Positions 46,566-56,186 of a DNA stretch of 64,000 nucleotides are shown here, piece by piece. The DNA is from Bacteroidota bacterium. GTDB taxonomy: Bacteria > Bacteroidota > Bacteroidia > B-17B0 > Aurantibacillaceae. How positions within the stretch are numbered: position 1 is the first letter of the stretch; each line of letters starts with the position of its first letter. The notes beneath the pieces were generated by a model. That model was not told the DNA's origin, made no database searches, and worked only from the letters and a program-made list of their open reading frames with translations. The position numbers and the translations under genes were made by a program. The stretch lies in assembly GCA_016708845.1 (NCBI GenBank), contig JADJFB010000005.1:124001-188000 (forward strand), given 5' to 3'.

Positions 46566-47298
46566 TTGATAAAGCTTTTATCAGCATTAACACCCCTCTC
46601 AAAAAAAGACAAAGAGTTTAAACAAAAGCTCAAAAACATCTTAGGATTTCATCCTACGAACTTGGCATTGTATAAACAAGCCTTTCGTCACAGCTCTTCA
46701 TCCAGTGAAATTAATGAACATCAACACAGTAACGAACGCTTAGATTTTTAGGTGACGCAATTTTAGGCGCTGTAGTGGCTGAATATTTATTCAAATTATT
46801 TCCTAAAAAAGACGAAGGTTTTTTAACGCAAATGCGAAGTCGTATTGTAAACGGACAAAACTTATTTGCCCTATCTAAAAAATTTGGTTTTGATACGTTA
46901 TTAAACTCTCGTTTAACTAAAAAGAAAAACTAAGCTCCAGCGCTTACGGCGATGCGTTTGAAGCCTTTTTAGGTGCGGTTTTTATCGATAAAGGATTTGA
47001 GAAGACCAAGAAATTTATTTTAAATAATATCATTAAAGTTCATTTGGATATGACTGAGTTGTTGCAAAACGACACAGATTATAAATCGCAGTTTCAGATT
47101 ATGATGCAGCGCCAAAAGAAACAGTTTGAATACACGATTTTAAAAGAAGAGCACAACGGCAGAGAAAAAACCTACTCCATTCAACTATCTATTGAAGGCG
47201 TGGAACAAGCTGTATTTGAACATAAATCCAAAAAAGTAGCGGAGCAAAGGGTTGCGCAAATTGTGTTGGAGAAGCTGCAAAAATTAAGTGAGAATTAG
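46566..47298 (+). CDS. rnc: Ribonuclease III (two frameshifts)
   Basis: Double-strand RNA endonuclease that processes rRNA. About 244 codons. The catalytic domain includes A-F-R-H-S-S and the signature E-R-L-D-F-[L]-G-D-A-I-L; after the second break S-S-A-Y-G-D-A-F-E-A-F-L-G-A holds the second acidic cluster; the double-stranded RNA-binding domain follows (D-Y-K-S-Q-F-Q-I...K-K-V-A-E-Q-R). A T is missing in 46,745-46,749 and an A in 46,925-46,929; restoring both rejoins the gene. The start is an apparent TTG at 46,566, 9 nt after fabF, since no ATG precedes the conserved region. Errors in sequencing are more likely than decay. Confidence 0.88.
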
Positions 47299-47364
47299 TT
47301 TGTAATTGAAAACAATTCGTTTTTTAAATTATTGTACTAACTTAGATTAAATTAATTTTTACAA

Positions 47365-48816
47365 ATGCGTTATGCGCTGACATATTTTTTCTTATTACAT
47401 TTTTGTTTTGCAAAATCACAAACTCGTTTTAACATTAATATACCTGTTGGTATTGATACAATTTCGGATATTGGGGTTAAAGTAATAGAATTACAAAATG
47501 GACACATTCTGAGCTGTGGTAACGTTTTAAATGCTTTAATAAATTACAACGCGTCATATTTAGTTAAAACAAATAGTTTAGGTAATGTAATTTGGAAAAA
47601 ACAATATGATGTAAGCATAGGTGGTAGTTATGATTCTTTTATTGACCTTGTAGAATTGCCAGATAGTAATTATTTGGTAACAGGTATTACCACCAATACG
47701 TTAACCAATGATGATGATGGTTTTTTAGCCAAGATTGACACGGGAGGTAATATTGTTTGGTTGCAAAAGTATGTACACCCAGATGATGATGAAATAACTG
47801 CTATGCGATTAACACCAGATGGTAAAGTTATTATTTTGGGTTATACATTTTCAAGCGGCACCTATAGTGATGTGCTGCTTATAAAAACAGACCTGAACGG
47901 CAATTTGATCTGGCGTAAGCGTTTTGGAAATACATTTGATGAAATGTACCGTTCTATTGAAATCATTAAAAATAATACGGAGTATTTATTAGGTGGAGAT
48001 TATGGTTATTATAATACAGGCAATCCGTATTATGATATGAGTTTAATGCGAACCGATACGGCAGGTAATATTATTTGGCAGCAGCAATATGGCATATCGC
48101 CTAATGAAAGCGGAAAATGCTCTATTCCCACCTTAGACAGCGGTTTTGCTATATGCGGTATATATAATGATACGGGCTCTGTACTAAAAACGGATAAAAA
48201 CGGAGTTGTGCAATGGATTAAAAAATATAGCCAAGAGCAAGGTACAATATATAGTTTAAAGCAATTACAGGACTCAAGTTATGTCATGATCAAATCAGAT
48301 AATGATTGGCAAAATAATAATAGAACTGGATATTTAGTAAAGGCAGATAAAAATGGAAATCAATTATGGCAAAGAGTGTATCCTCATCCAACATCAGGAA
48401 TTTCCAATTATTTTTTCGGTTTTAATACCACCGCCGATAAAGGTTTTATTATCACAGGACAGTATAACCATATTGGTCAACCATTTAAAAACATGTGGTT
48501 GGTAAAAACCGATAGTTTGGGTTGTGATAGTGTGACTTGTAGTTATTTGGTTACTGATATTAAAGATATAAGTTATGAATTAGGAGAGATGAGTTTGGCA
48601 CCAAACCCAACTAATGGTTTGCTTACTATTAGTAGCCTTCATGATTTTACAAAAATTGAAGTGCTCAGTATTACAGGGCAAATTTTGTTATCCGAAACAG
48701 TTGATTCAAAAACTCATCAACTAGAGTTGCAAAATTTTGCCGAGGGCATTTATTTTGTGAGGGTAAGCTATGCTGATGAACAAAGTGTTATGAAGAAAGT
48801 GATTGTAAGACATTAA
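47365..48816 (+). CDS. Secreted beta-propeller protein with T9SS C-terminal sorting domain
   Basis: A 483-aa extracellular protein. Signal peptide ending F-A-K-S-Q; about six to seven propeller-like repeats with D-x-x-G-N-x-[IL]-W-x-[KR]-x-[YF]; C-terminal type A sorting domain (about 408-483): P-N-P-T-N-G at its start, V-L-S-I-T-G-Q-I and G-I-Y-F-V-R-V. T9SS exports such proteins and attaches or releases them at the cell surface. Function of the propeller is unknown. It faces the GDPD-family gene tail to tail with 4 nt between. Confidence 0.9.
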   Translation: MRYALTYFFLLHFCFAKSQTRFNINIPVGIDTISDIGVKVIELQNGHILSCGNVLNALINYNASYLVKTNSLGNVIWKKQYDVSIGGSYDSFIDLVELPDSNYLVTGITTNTLTNDDDGFLAKIDTGGNIVWLQKYVHPDDDEITAMRLTPDGKVIILGYTFSSGTYSDVLLIKTDLNGNLIWRKRFGNTFDEMYRSIEIIKNNTEYLLGGDYGYYNTGNPYYDMSLMRTDTAGNIIWQQQYGISPNESGKCSIPTLDSGFAICGIYNDTGSVLKTDKNGVVQWIKKYSQEQGTIYSLKQLQDSSYVMIKSDNDWQNNNRTGYLVKADKNGNQLWQRVYPHPTSGISNYFFGFNTTADKGFIITGQYNHIGQPFKNMWLVKTDSLGCDSVTCSYLVTDIKDISYELGEMSLAPNPTNGLLTISSLHDFTKIEVLSITGQILLSETVDSKTHQLELQNFAEGIYFVRVSYADEQSVMKKVIVRH

Positions 48817-48820
48817 ATCA

Positions 48821-49681
48821 CTACTTCGTCACATCATACAAAAATCCTTTTCCTTTATTATACTTTTGAAATATCTTTAAAAGATAATTGATATCATCGG
48901 TTTGCATAAAATCAGGGCATTTTTCAACAGCTGCGTAATTTTCTTTTTCAGTTAATACGCCATAAATGGTAACACGCACATTATTACTGTGAGCTTGTTT
49001 TACTTGCTCTGCCGTTACTTGATTAGTGTGCATCGATAAGCCAAAAAAATCATGCTGTTTTACTTGCTGTAAACCTTCCTCAAAATCTTCGGCTAAAATA
49101 AATAAATGGGTATTGTTTTTTTTATCCTTTATTACTTGTAAAAAATCAGCGAAGGGATTCTCAATAAACACATGTTCATTTAAGTCATATTTATTGATGG
49201 TGTTAACTATTGCACGAGCATAAACACCATAATACTCCGTATTAAAATCAGATAATTTAATATCCCAGGTAAAGGTGTAGTTTTTAGGATCAGGGATTTT
49301 CTCAATAAACTCTTCGAGCGAAAGCAATTTTGAGTTTTTAAAAAAATTGGATTGCACTTCACAGTTATTCATGTCAGCCCAATTCAAATCTTTAATCGCA
49401 CCCGAACAAGAGGTATTGTCTTGTAACTTACTACTATGAGTAATTACTAATACGCTATCTTTTGTCATCTGAATATCCATTTCGGTCCCATCAGCTCCAC
49501 GGTTTAAACAAGATTCAAATCCGGGCCAAGAATTAACAGGATAGCGAGAGTAAAAACCCATGCCTGCATGACCAAAACACCCTATTTCATTATTATTCAA
49601 ATTCTCTAAATGAAAAGTAGCGGGATCTTTAGAACAAGAAACCGTGATGATTACAAAAAATATGAAAATGAATCTTAACAA
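48821..49681 (-). CDS. Glycerophosphodiester phosphodiesterase-family lipoprotein (variant site)
   Basis: A 286-aa protein with lipoprotein signal (I-I-T-V-S-C; lipid on C16). GDPD TIM-barrel landmarks: G-H-A-G-M-G where active members have H-R-G, G-A-D-G-T-E-M-D-I-Q with the metal Glu and Asp, and V-I-T-H-S where most have H-D. Both His and both acidic ligands stay, but the Arg and the last Asp are replaced. It may hydrolyse a different phosphodiester or have reduced activity. It probably sits at the inner face of the outer membrane. Confidence 0.78.
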   Translation of the reverse strand: MLRFIFIFFVIITVSCSKDPATFHLENLNNNEIGCFGHAGMGFYSRYPVNSWPGFESCLNRGADGTEMDIQMTKDSVLVITHSSKLQDNTSCSGAIKDLNWADMNNCEVQSNFFKNSKLLSLEEFIEKIPDPKNYTFTWDIKLSDFNTEYYGVYARAIVNTINKYDLNEHVFIENPFADFLQVIKDKKNNTHLFILAEDFEEGLQQVKQHDFFGLSMHTNQVTAEQVKQAHSNNVRVTIYGVLTEKENYAAVEKCPDFMQTDDINYLLKIFQKYNKGKGFLYDVTK

Positions 49682-49699
49682 ACCATTTAAAATTAAACT

Positions 49700-50439
49700 T
49701 TACCAACACAAATGCCAAACAGGAAAATGGTATTTGTTTAACCACTTATTTTGGTAAAACTGCCATGAAGCTCCTCTTGAAACCACACCCATAGCTATTC
49801 TACCAGCTAATGCGCCGTCAGATTGAATACTGATGACTTCAATTTCACTTTCTTGAATGGAATAAAAATTCGTTTCTCCGCTGATGTCTGCTTTAATAAT
49901 TAATTGAGTTGAATCTAAAGTGGTGCAATAAACTTTAGCTTTAATTTCTCGATGTAACTTATCACTTTTAAAAGTTATAAAAAAAAGCCTTTTATAGGAG
50001 GTAACTTTATCTTTTCTCCAGTTTCGGAATTTTTTATATACGTAGGATGTTCAATTTTTTCGTCTGGAATATTATCATAAAGCCTATACTTTTCCATGAA
50101 ATACAATTTTGATAACTCTTCGGGAATATCAGTACTAAATCTATAATCTGCTTTAAAAAAAACATTACCAGCCTTAATACCATAAATACGTCGCTCATGG
50201 GGTCTCATGTATTCATATACGGAACCACTTTCTTTGTAGTTTCGGCGAATCGCAACAACATTATCAGTAGAAATTTTTTCCTGCTTATTATAAGAAGTAT
50301 AATAAATCACATCTGTGTATGCATTTGTAATTACTAAATTTGGATCAGGGTCATATTGATATTCCTTTGTAATTATTTCGTCTTGCGATTTAACGGCAAG
50401 GCTTAAAAGGATAAATAATATGGTGAAGATTTTTAGCAA
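49700..50439 (-). CDS. Secreted hypothetical protein (frameshifted)
   Basis: About 246 codons after repair. Signal peptide M-L-K-I-F-T-I-L-F-I-L-L-S-L-A-V-K-S-Q. A T run of 8 (49,979-49,986, minus strand) needs one more base: observed G-F-F-L then stop; repaired G-F-F-F-I-T-F-K-S-D-K. The continuation to TAA at 49,700-49,702 is coherent (A-K-V-Y-C-T-T-L-D-S-T-Q-L-I-I; A-M-G-V-V-S-R-G-A-S-W). No family recognised. Upstream of the GDPD-family gene on the same strand by 18 nt. Confidence 0.68.
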
Positions 50440-50500
50440 AAGCTTTACAAATTTTTAATTATTGTTCAAAAATTACACAAGACTAAATATAAGTTTCTTA

Positions 50501-50606
50501 TGTTCTTTTTTCTTGAAAAAAAAGAACCAAAAACTCAAGGCGAAAGACCAACCTCCATTTACCCCGCAAAAAAGCTTCCCCGAATGGCGGTTCGCCCTCT
50601 TTCGCC
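50501..50606. repeat. Structured intergenic repeat-like element
   Basis: GTTCTTTTTT (50,502 on) pairs with AAAAAAGAAC; GGCGAAAG (50,539-50,546) pairs with CTTTCGCC (50,599-50,606) and encloses GGCG-GTT-CGCC. It is richer in GC than its surroundings. A 62-codon open frame across it looks non-coding. Only one copy seen here, so repeat status is unproven. Confidence 0.35.
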
Positions 50607-50653
50607 AAAAGCAGCCGCACCATTACTAACGTATGCAGCAGTTATAAAGAACT

Positions 50654-52342
50654 CTATACAACCAACTTTTTATAACGCGGACGCTTAGGCTCCACATTAC
50701 CTAAACGTTTTTTGCGGTTCTCTTCATACTCTGTATATCCGCCTTCAAACCAATAGACTGAACTATCGCCTTCAAAGGCTAAGATGTGCGTACAAACACG
50801 ATCTAAAAACCATCTATCGTGACTAATAATTACGGCGCAACCTGCAAAGTTTTCTAAACCTTCTTCTAAGGCACGTAATGTGTTTACATCTAAATCATTG
50901 GTTGGCTCATCCAATAACAACACGTTACCTTCATTTTTTAAAGCCATGGCTAAGTGCAAACGGTTACGTTCTCCACCTGATAATACAGAAACTTTTTTTC
51001 CTTGATCGCTTCCACCAAAGTTGAAACGAGAGATGTAAGCTCTTGCGTTCATTGGCTTACCACCTAAAGTAATATTATCTAAACCACCGCTTAATATATC
51101 ATACACGGTTTTATTTGGATCTAAATCTGCGTGAGATTGATCCACATAAGAAATTTTTACAGTTGGTCCTACTTTAAAATCACCTGAATTTGGCGTTTCT
51201 TGTCCCATAATCATACGGAATAACGTTGTTTTACCAGCACCGTTTGGTCCAATAATACCAACAATTCCAGCAGGTGGTAATTTAAAGTTTAAGTGCTCAT
51301 ATAATAATCTATCGCCAAATCCTTTTGATACTTCAATGGCTTCAATAACTTCGTTACCAAGACGAGGACCGTTAGGAATGAAGATTTCTAATTTTTCTTC
51401 TTTATCCTTAATGTCTTCATTCATCATTTTATCGTAGTTATTTAAACGGGCTTTTTGTTTTACACCACGCCCTTTAACTCCCTGACGAACCCAGTCTAAC
51501 TCGCGCGCCAAAGTTTTTTGACGCTTAGATTCTGTTTTCTCTTCTTGTTTTAAACGATTTCCTTTTTGCTCTAACCAAGAAGAATAATTTCCTTTCCAAG
51601 GAATACCTTCTCCGCGGTCTAACTCTAAAATCCAACCAGCTACATTATCTAAAAAGTATCTATCATGCGTTACAGCTATAACAGTTCCCTTATATTGTTG
51701 TAAATGTATCTCCAACCAATCAACCGACTCAGCATCTAAGTGGTTGGTAGGCTCATCTAATAATAAAATATCTGGTTCTTGTAATAACAAACGGCATAAA
51801 GCCACACGACGACGCTCACCACCTGATAAAATTTTGATTGGCGTATCGCTTTCTGCACAACGCAATGCATCCATGGCGCGCTCTAAACGAGTATCTAAGT
51901 TCCATAAATCATGTTGGTCAATTAAGTCTTGCAATTGAGCTTGACGATTAATTAACTTATCCATTTTATCTGGATCGTTTAATATTTCTTCGTCCATGAA
52001 CTTGTTGTTCACTTCTTCAAATTCATTTAAAATATCTACATGTTTTTGCGCGCCTTCGCGAACAATTTCAATCACTGTTTTTGTTTCATCTAAATTTGGT
52101 TCTTGTTCTAATAAACCAATGCTATAGCCAGGTGATTGATGGATTTCTCCTAAATAATCTTTATCTAAACCAGCCATTATTTTTAATAAGGATGATTTAC
52201 CTGAACCGTTTAAACCTAAAACACCAATTTTGGCTCCGTAATAAAAGGAGATATAGATATCTTTTAATACTTGTTTTTGTGGTGGATGTATCTTAGATAC
52301 ATTTACCATACTGTAAATAATTTGTCTTCCTACTTCTGACAT
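50654..52342 (-). CDS. ettA: Energy-dependent translational throttle protein EttA (ABC-F)
   Basis: Cytoplasmic ABC-F ATPase that binds the ribosomal E site and adjusts translation to energy state. 562 aa. Two ABC domains: Walker A G-L-N-G-S-G-K-S-S and G-P-N-G-A-G-K-T-T; signatures L-S-G-G-E-R-R-R-V and L-S-G-G-E-R-N-R; Walker B with L-L-L-D-E-P-T-N-H-L-D and L-L-L-D-E-P-T-N-D-L-D. An arm-like insert lies in domain 1 and a charged linker between. No membrane segments. Confidence 0.95.
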   Translation of the reverse strand: MSEVGRQIIYSMVNVSKIHPPQKQVLKDIYISFYYGAKIGVLGLNGSGKSSLLKIMAGLDKDYLGEIHQSPGYSIGLLEQEPNLDETKTVIEIVREGAQKHVDILNEFEEVNNKFMDEEILNDPDKMDKLINRQAQLQDLIDQHDLWNLDTRLERAMDALRCAESDTPIKILSGGERRRVALCRLLLQEPDILLLDEPTNHLDAESVDWLEIHLQQYKGTVIAVTHDRYFLDNVAGWILELDRGEGIPWKGNYSSWLEQKGNRLKQEEKTESKRQKTLARELDWVRQGVKGRGVKQKARLNNYDKMMNEDIKDKEEKLEIFIPNGPRLGNEVIEAIEVSKGFGDRLLYEHLNFKLPPAGIVGIIGPNGAGKTTLFRMIMGQETPNSGDFKVGPTVKISYVDQSHADLDPNKTVYDILSGGLDNITLGGKPMNARAYISRFNFGGSDQGKKVSVLSGGERNRLHLAMALKNEGNVLLLDEPTNDLDVNTLRALEEGLENFAGCAVIISHDRWFLDRVCTHILAFEGDSSVYWFEGGYTEYEENRKKRLGNVEPKRPRYKKLVV

Positions 52343-52421
52343 AATAAATAAAATTTGAGGTTATAAAGTTAGTAGAAAAAGCCAATATATCACCATGCTA
52401 GAGCTATAAAACAGGTAAATT

Positions 52422-52563
52422 TTAACCACATAGAGACAAAATTGGGAAAAATTTTAGTGAATTTTGAGGAAACATAGCAGGAAGCTACGCTTCCTTTCTC
52501 TGTGTACCAAAATAGCACCTGTTATTTTACATTCCTAGCTAACTATGTTTCTATGTGGCTAAA
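52422..52563. repeat. Intergenic inverted-repeat element, copy A
   Basis: Begins TTAACCACATAGAGACA and ends TATGTTTCTATGTGGCTAA, imperfect terminal inverted repeats. Inside is a perfect hairpin GGAAGC-TAC-GCTTCC (52,480-52,494). Copy B at 57,652-57,801 shares both features. No coding potential seen. The terminator of the gene at 52,618 begins 4 nt beyond its end. Confidence 0.7.
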
Positions 52564-52566
52564 TAA

Positions 52567-52597
52567 AAAAGCGTCCAAAATTAATTGAGACGCTTTT
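52567..52597 (-). terminator. Terminator of the hypothetical gene at 52,618
   Basis: Stem AAAAGCGTC / GACGCTTTT with T run on the minus strand, 21 nt after the stop. Confidence 0.8.
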
Positions 52598-52617
52598 AAA
52601 TACTTATACTATTTAAC

Positions 52618-53262
52618 TTATTTAGCTAAGGTTTTCCATTTGCTATAGTAATCTGTTGTAATTTGTTTAATGACATGTTTAACAGCTCCTGCCCAAAAAT
52701 TACGCAAGCCAATGCCCATCGGTTTGCCAATTATTCTTTCAAGAATTAAAACATTTTTAGTTTTAATATCAAAAACGGCAACATAAATAGATGCTTCGTC
52801 GGTTGATTTATTAAAACTTTCTACCACAAAAGTAACACCAATGCCTTCTGTTTTTTCACCATGTCCTAATTTAGAGATTACTTTAGAAACTGTTTTTTGT
52901 CCATCAGGAAACTTAAAAGCATTAAAACTCATTAAGTCGTCGGTACTAATGGAGTAATTTGCTTTTTCAGTAGGTGTTACATCATAAAACACCTCATTTT
53001 TTTGAAAAGCCTCTGCAATTTTAAAATTTTTAGGTTCGCTTTGTATTAAGCCGTTCCAATTAGGCATCCATTTGTTTTTCAAATCTGATGCGCTTGCAGG
53101 CCCTGCTCCCATAGCTTGATCAAACTGACCAACCATTTTTGCTTCCGTAAAATTTAATCCGTACCAAACAATGCTTTTTGCACTGAATACATCTTTTGCT
53201 GTAAACTGAGCAAAACCAATACTAGCAGTAGCTAACAATAATGATAAAACTATTTTCTTCAT
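52618..53262 (-). CDS. Secreted conserved-looking hypothetical protein
   Basis: 214 aa with signal peptide (M-K-K-I-V-L-S-L-L-L-A-T-A-S-I-G-F-A-Q). The mature part starts with a segment ending S-I-V-W-Y-G-L-N-F-T-E-A-K and later has I-G-V-T-F-V-V-E-S-F-N-K, I-Y-V-A-V-F-D-I-K-T-K and W-A-G-A-V-K-H-V-I-K; the composition looks like a periplasmic beta-sandwich or lipocalin-like fold but I cannot name a family. Own terminator; 59 nt downstream of the next gene's end. Confidence 0.72.
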   Translation of the reverse strand: MKKIVLSLLLATASIGFAQFTAKDVFSAKSIVWYGLNFTEAKMVGQFDQAMGAGPASASDLKNKWMPNWNGLIQSEPKNFKIAEAFQKNEVFYDVTPTEKANYSISTDDLMSFNAFKFPDGQKTVSKVISKLGHGEKTEGIGVTFVVESFNKSTDEASIYVAVFDIKTKNVLILERIIGKPMGIGLRNFWAGAVKHVIKQITTDYYSKWKTLAK

Positions 53263-53321
53263 TTTTTAATTTTTATGATTACAAAATTACACTTTATCAA
53301 ATTAATTGCAATTGATTTTCA

Positions 53322-53972
53322 TCATCCTTTTGGAAAATAAACTAAATGTTTTTCGTTGTACATACGGATATATTTTGTGGCCATTTCTTTTTTATTTTTT
53401 TTATTTAAAACCTTATATTCATTGTAGATGGCTTCATCACGCTTTAAATATTCTTCCATTTTGCCGATGCTAAAAGGTGTAATTTCTCCACTATAAAAAT
53501 CAAATAAATATTGTCTAATCTCTCTTACTTTTTGGGCATTACTACCAATAGGAGCATTCATAAAAGGGTCGTAACCAGGTGAATAATTAGTAACCTCAAC
53601 AGTTCCTATAAAATTACTGATTGAGCCAAAAACAGGAATTCTGTAAAAATTTTTATCTTGATTGATGAAAATAATATTGTTTTGGCAATAACCCCACACT
53701 TTTTCTGATTTTACCTTTGTAACCGACCCTTCTCTTTCTGTATATTCAATAAATTCCTCTTCAATTAATTTCGAATAAAAATCTAATTGATCTTTATTGA
53801 TTTTAGAAATAATTTTTTCTTTTGGAATAGGCCAATTATATCTAAAATCTTGATAGCCTAAATATAAGCCTTCATATAGCCTAAAATTTTTAGTAAAAGC
53901 AACAGAATCTTGGGCTTTAATATGCGTAAAACATAAAAAGCTACAAAAAACTAAAACTAAACTAAATCGCAT
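53322..53972 (-). CDS. Secreted hypothetical protein
   Basis: 216 aa with signal peptide (M-R-F-S-L-V-L-V-F-C-S-F-L-C-F-T-H-I-K-A-Q). Rich in Tyr, Lys and Glu; contains G-L-Y-L-G-Y-Q-D-F-R-Y-N and E-E-F-I-E-Y-T-E-R-E-G, then a Lys-rich C-terminal helix region (K-K-N-K-K-E-M-A-T-K-Y). No family recognised. Its start is 48 nt from the divergent S8 protease gene. Confidence 0.68.
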   Translation of the reverse strand: MRFSLVLVFCSFLCFTHIKAQDSVAFTKNFRLYEGLYLGYQDFRYNWPIPKEKIISKINKDQLDFYSKLIEEEFIEYTEREGSVTKVKSEKVWGYCQNNIIFINQDKNFYRIPVFGSISNFIGTVEVTNYSPGYDPFMNAPIGSNAQKVREIRQYLFDFYSGEITPFSIGKMEEYLKRDEAIYNEYKVLNKKNKKEMATKYIRMYNEKHLVYFPKG

Positions 53973-54020
53973 ACTGTAAATATCTAAATTATTTGTAATT
54001 TAATGGTATAAATTTACGGC

Positions 54021-56129
54021 ATGCGGTTATATTTTACATTTTTTATCATACTTTCTTTCTTTGAATTAAGAGCGCAATCTGTTTTTAATACTGAGTTGAT
54101 TTCTAAATTAGAACATGCAAGCGCTAACGAAAAAATAAATGTATTAGTACTCACAAAACCAAATACAGAAATTAACTATTCCGAATTTCCCGACATTCAA
54201 TTCAATTACCAAGCAGGTAATATTACTTCCATAATTGGCAGCGTTTCATCTATCAAACAATTATTGATTTTAAAAAATATTGTAAGAATTGAATACACTC
54301 AACATCATTTACAATTAATGAGTGATACCGCTCATATTAGAAACAGAATTAAAAACATAAAAACTGGTTTAAGTCCGCTTGCTCAGCCTTATGATGGTAA
54401 TGGCGTTATTATGGGAGTGATAGATTCTGGTACAGATTTTAATCACCCTGATTTTAAAGATGCTAGTGGAAATTCTCGGATCAAGTATTTATGGGATATG
54501 ACAAAACCTTTAGCGGTTAATACGCCTACTCCATTTGGTTATGGGCAAGAATGGAACAATTCGCAAATAGATTTAGGATTGTGCACGCACAGCGATGTTG
54601 CGCAATTTGGGCATGGCACACTTAGCACTGGAATTGCAGCAGGAAATGGATTTTCGGTAAATAAATATGAAGGCATGGCGCCAAAGGCTGATATAATTGT
54701 AGTGGCAATGGATTTTAATAGACCTGGTTTTACTATATCTGATGCACTACAATACATCATTACAAAATCACAACTATTAAATAAACCTGTAGTAATTAAT
54801 GCTAGTCTTGGTGATTATTATGGAAGTCATGATGGCTCAGATTTAGAAACACAACTTATTAATGGTTTAATTTCAAATGTGCCAGGAAGAGTCTTGGTTG
54901 CAGCTTGTGGTAATGCTGGCCGAGTAAAATTTCATGTTGGATATAATGTTATAAATACCGACACCAATTTTACTTGGATTAAGAACAACTTAAATACAAT
55001 TTCCTTTTCTGAATATGCCGACACATCGCAAATAAAAAATGTGAAGTTTAGCGTTGGGGTTACCCATCCCAATTTAACTGATGTTGGCGCTACTTCTTTT
55101 AAGCCTTATGACTATGCCTTAAACACCGTTAAAAGAGATACCATTTACCGTAACAGTAACAGAATCGGAATTATTGAAAGTATAGCAAGCATCAATTCAT
55201 ACGGAGTATATGAATTGGCGATTTCAATTAATGCTGACAGTTTAAACTATTTATGGAGCATAGCACATACAGGAATTGGAAGGATTGATTCGTGGAATTT
55301 TGATTATGTAACTAACAACCTACCTTCAGTTTCTATCTATCCAAACATTGCAAAATATAAAATTGCTGATACCTTGCAAACCATTGTAAGCGGTTTTCAA
55401 TGCAGTGATGAAGTGATTGCCGTTGGAAATTATATTAATAGAAATAGATACATTGATGTAAATGGAAACACGCAAATTAAAGCTGAAACACCGGGGCAAC
55501 TTCACGAAAGTAGTAGCACTGGGCCAACCAGAGATAATAGAATAAAGCCAGATATAGCAGCTACAGGTGCAAATATTATGGCAGCGCTCCCAATTAGTAT
55601 GCTAGCCACCTATGCTATTAGTTTTCCAAGTGTTGTTGCTCAAGGTGGATATCATCGCACTGCTGGCGGAACATCTGCTGCTAGCCCAGTAGTAGCTGGA
55701 TTAGCTGCCTTATATTTTCAGAGAAATCCAACAGCCACTAATCAACAATTAAAGCAAGCCATTATCAATTGTGCCTATAGTGATTTTTATACTGGAGCAA
55801 ATTTACCAAGCAACAGATGGGGTTACGGAAAATTAGATGGTTTTGCAACAATGACGTGCGGAGAAGTATTAGATAATATTAAAATTTTAAGTAATCAGGA
55901 AACCATACAAGCATTTCCTAATCCCTTATCAAACGAAACTAACTTAATATTTCCCAATACTGAAAGCAAAAAAATCAAACTCTACAATTCATCTGGACAA
56001 ATGGTAATGGAAGATTCTTGTGAATCCATCAATTACATATTAAAAAGAAATCTTTTAGCTTCGGGCTTGTATTTTATTTTAGTGGAAGAAAAAAATGTGT
56101 CTTATAAAATTAAAATCGTTATTTTGTAG
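54021..56129 (+). CDS. S8 (subtilisin-like) peptidase with T9SS sorting domain
   Basis: Extracellular serine protease of 702 aa. Signal peptide ending E-L-R-A-Q; propeptide-like region to about 110; catalytic triad D135 (G-V-I-D-S-G-T-D), H198 (F-G-H-G-T) and S552 (G-T-S-A-A-S-P). A large insert separates His and Ser (about 200-545), as in several Bacteroidota surface subtilases. C-terminal sorting domain (about 630-702; F-P-N-P-L-S, L-Y-N-S-S-G-Q) directs T9SS export. Upstream TATAAATTTAC could be a promoter box close to the ATG. Confidence 0.92.
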   Translation: MRLYFTFFIILSFFELRAQSVFNTELISKLEHASANEKINVLVLTKPNTEINYSEFPDIQFNYQAGNITSIIGSVSSIKQLLILKNIVRIEYTQHHLQLMSDTAHIRNRIKNIKTGLSPLAQPYDGNGVIMGVIDSGTDFNHPDFKDASGNSRIKYLWDMTKPLAVNTPTPFGYGQEWNNSQIDLGLCTHSDVAQFGHGTLSTGIAAGNGFSVNKYEGMAPKADIIVVAMDFNRPGFTISDALQYIITKSQLLNKPVVINASLGDYYGSHDGSDLETQLINGLISNVPGRVLVAACGNAGRVKFHVGYNVINTDTNFTWIKNNLNTISFSEYADTSQIKNVKFSVGVTHPNLTDVGATSFKPYDYALNTVKRDTIYRNSNRIGIIESIASINSYGVYELAISINADSLNYLWSIAHTGIGRIDSWNFDYVTNNLPSVSIYPNIAKYKIADTLQTIVSGFQCSDEVIAVGNYINRNRYIDVNGNTQIKAETPGQLHESSSTGPTRDNRIKPDIAATGANIMAALPISMLATYAISFPSVVAQGGYHRTAGGTSAASPVVAGLAALYFQRNPTATNQQLKQAIINCAYSDFYTGANLPSNRWGYGKLDGFATMTCGEVLDNIKILSNQETIQAFPNPLSNETNLIFPNTESKKIKLYNSSGQMVMEDSCESINYILKRNLLASGLYFILVEEKNVSYKIKIVIL

Positions 56130-56186
56130 TTAAATGAATAACACTATTTCACATACTATTTTAATTATTTCTGCGTTTACATACCA

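Noticed and set aside
46566..47298. Programmed frameshifting in rnc
   Set aside because: Both breaks are simple missing bases in short homopolymers, with no slippery heptamer plus downstream structure, and similar errors occur in many other genes.
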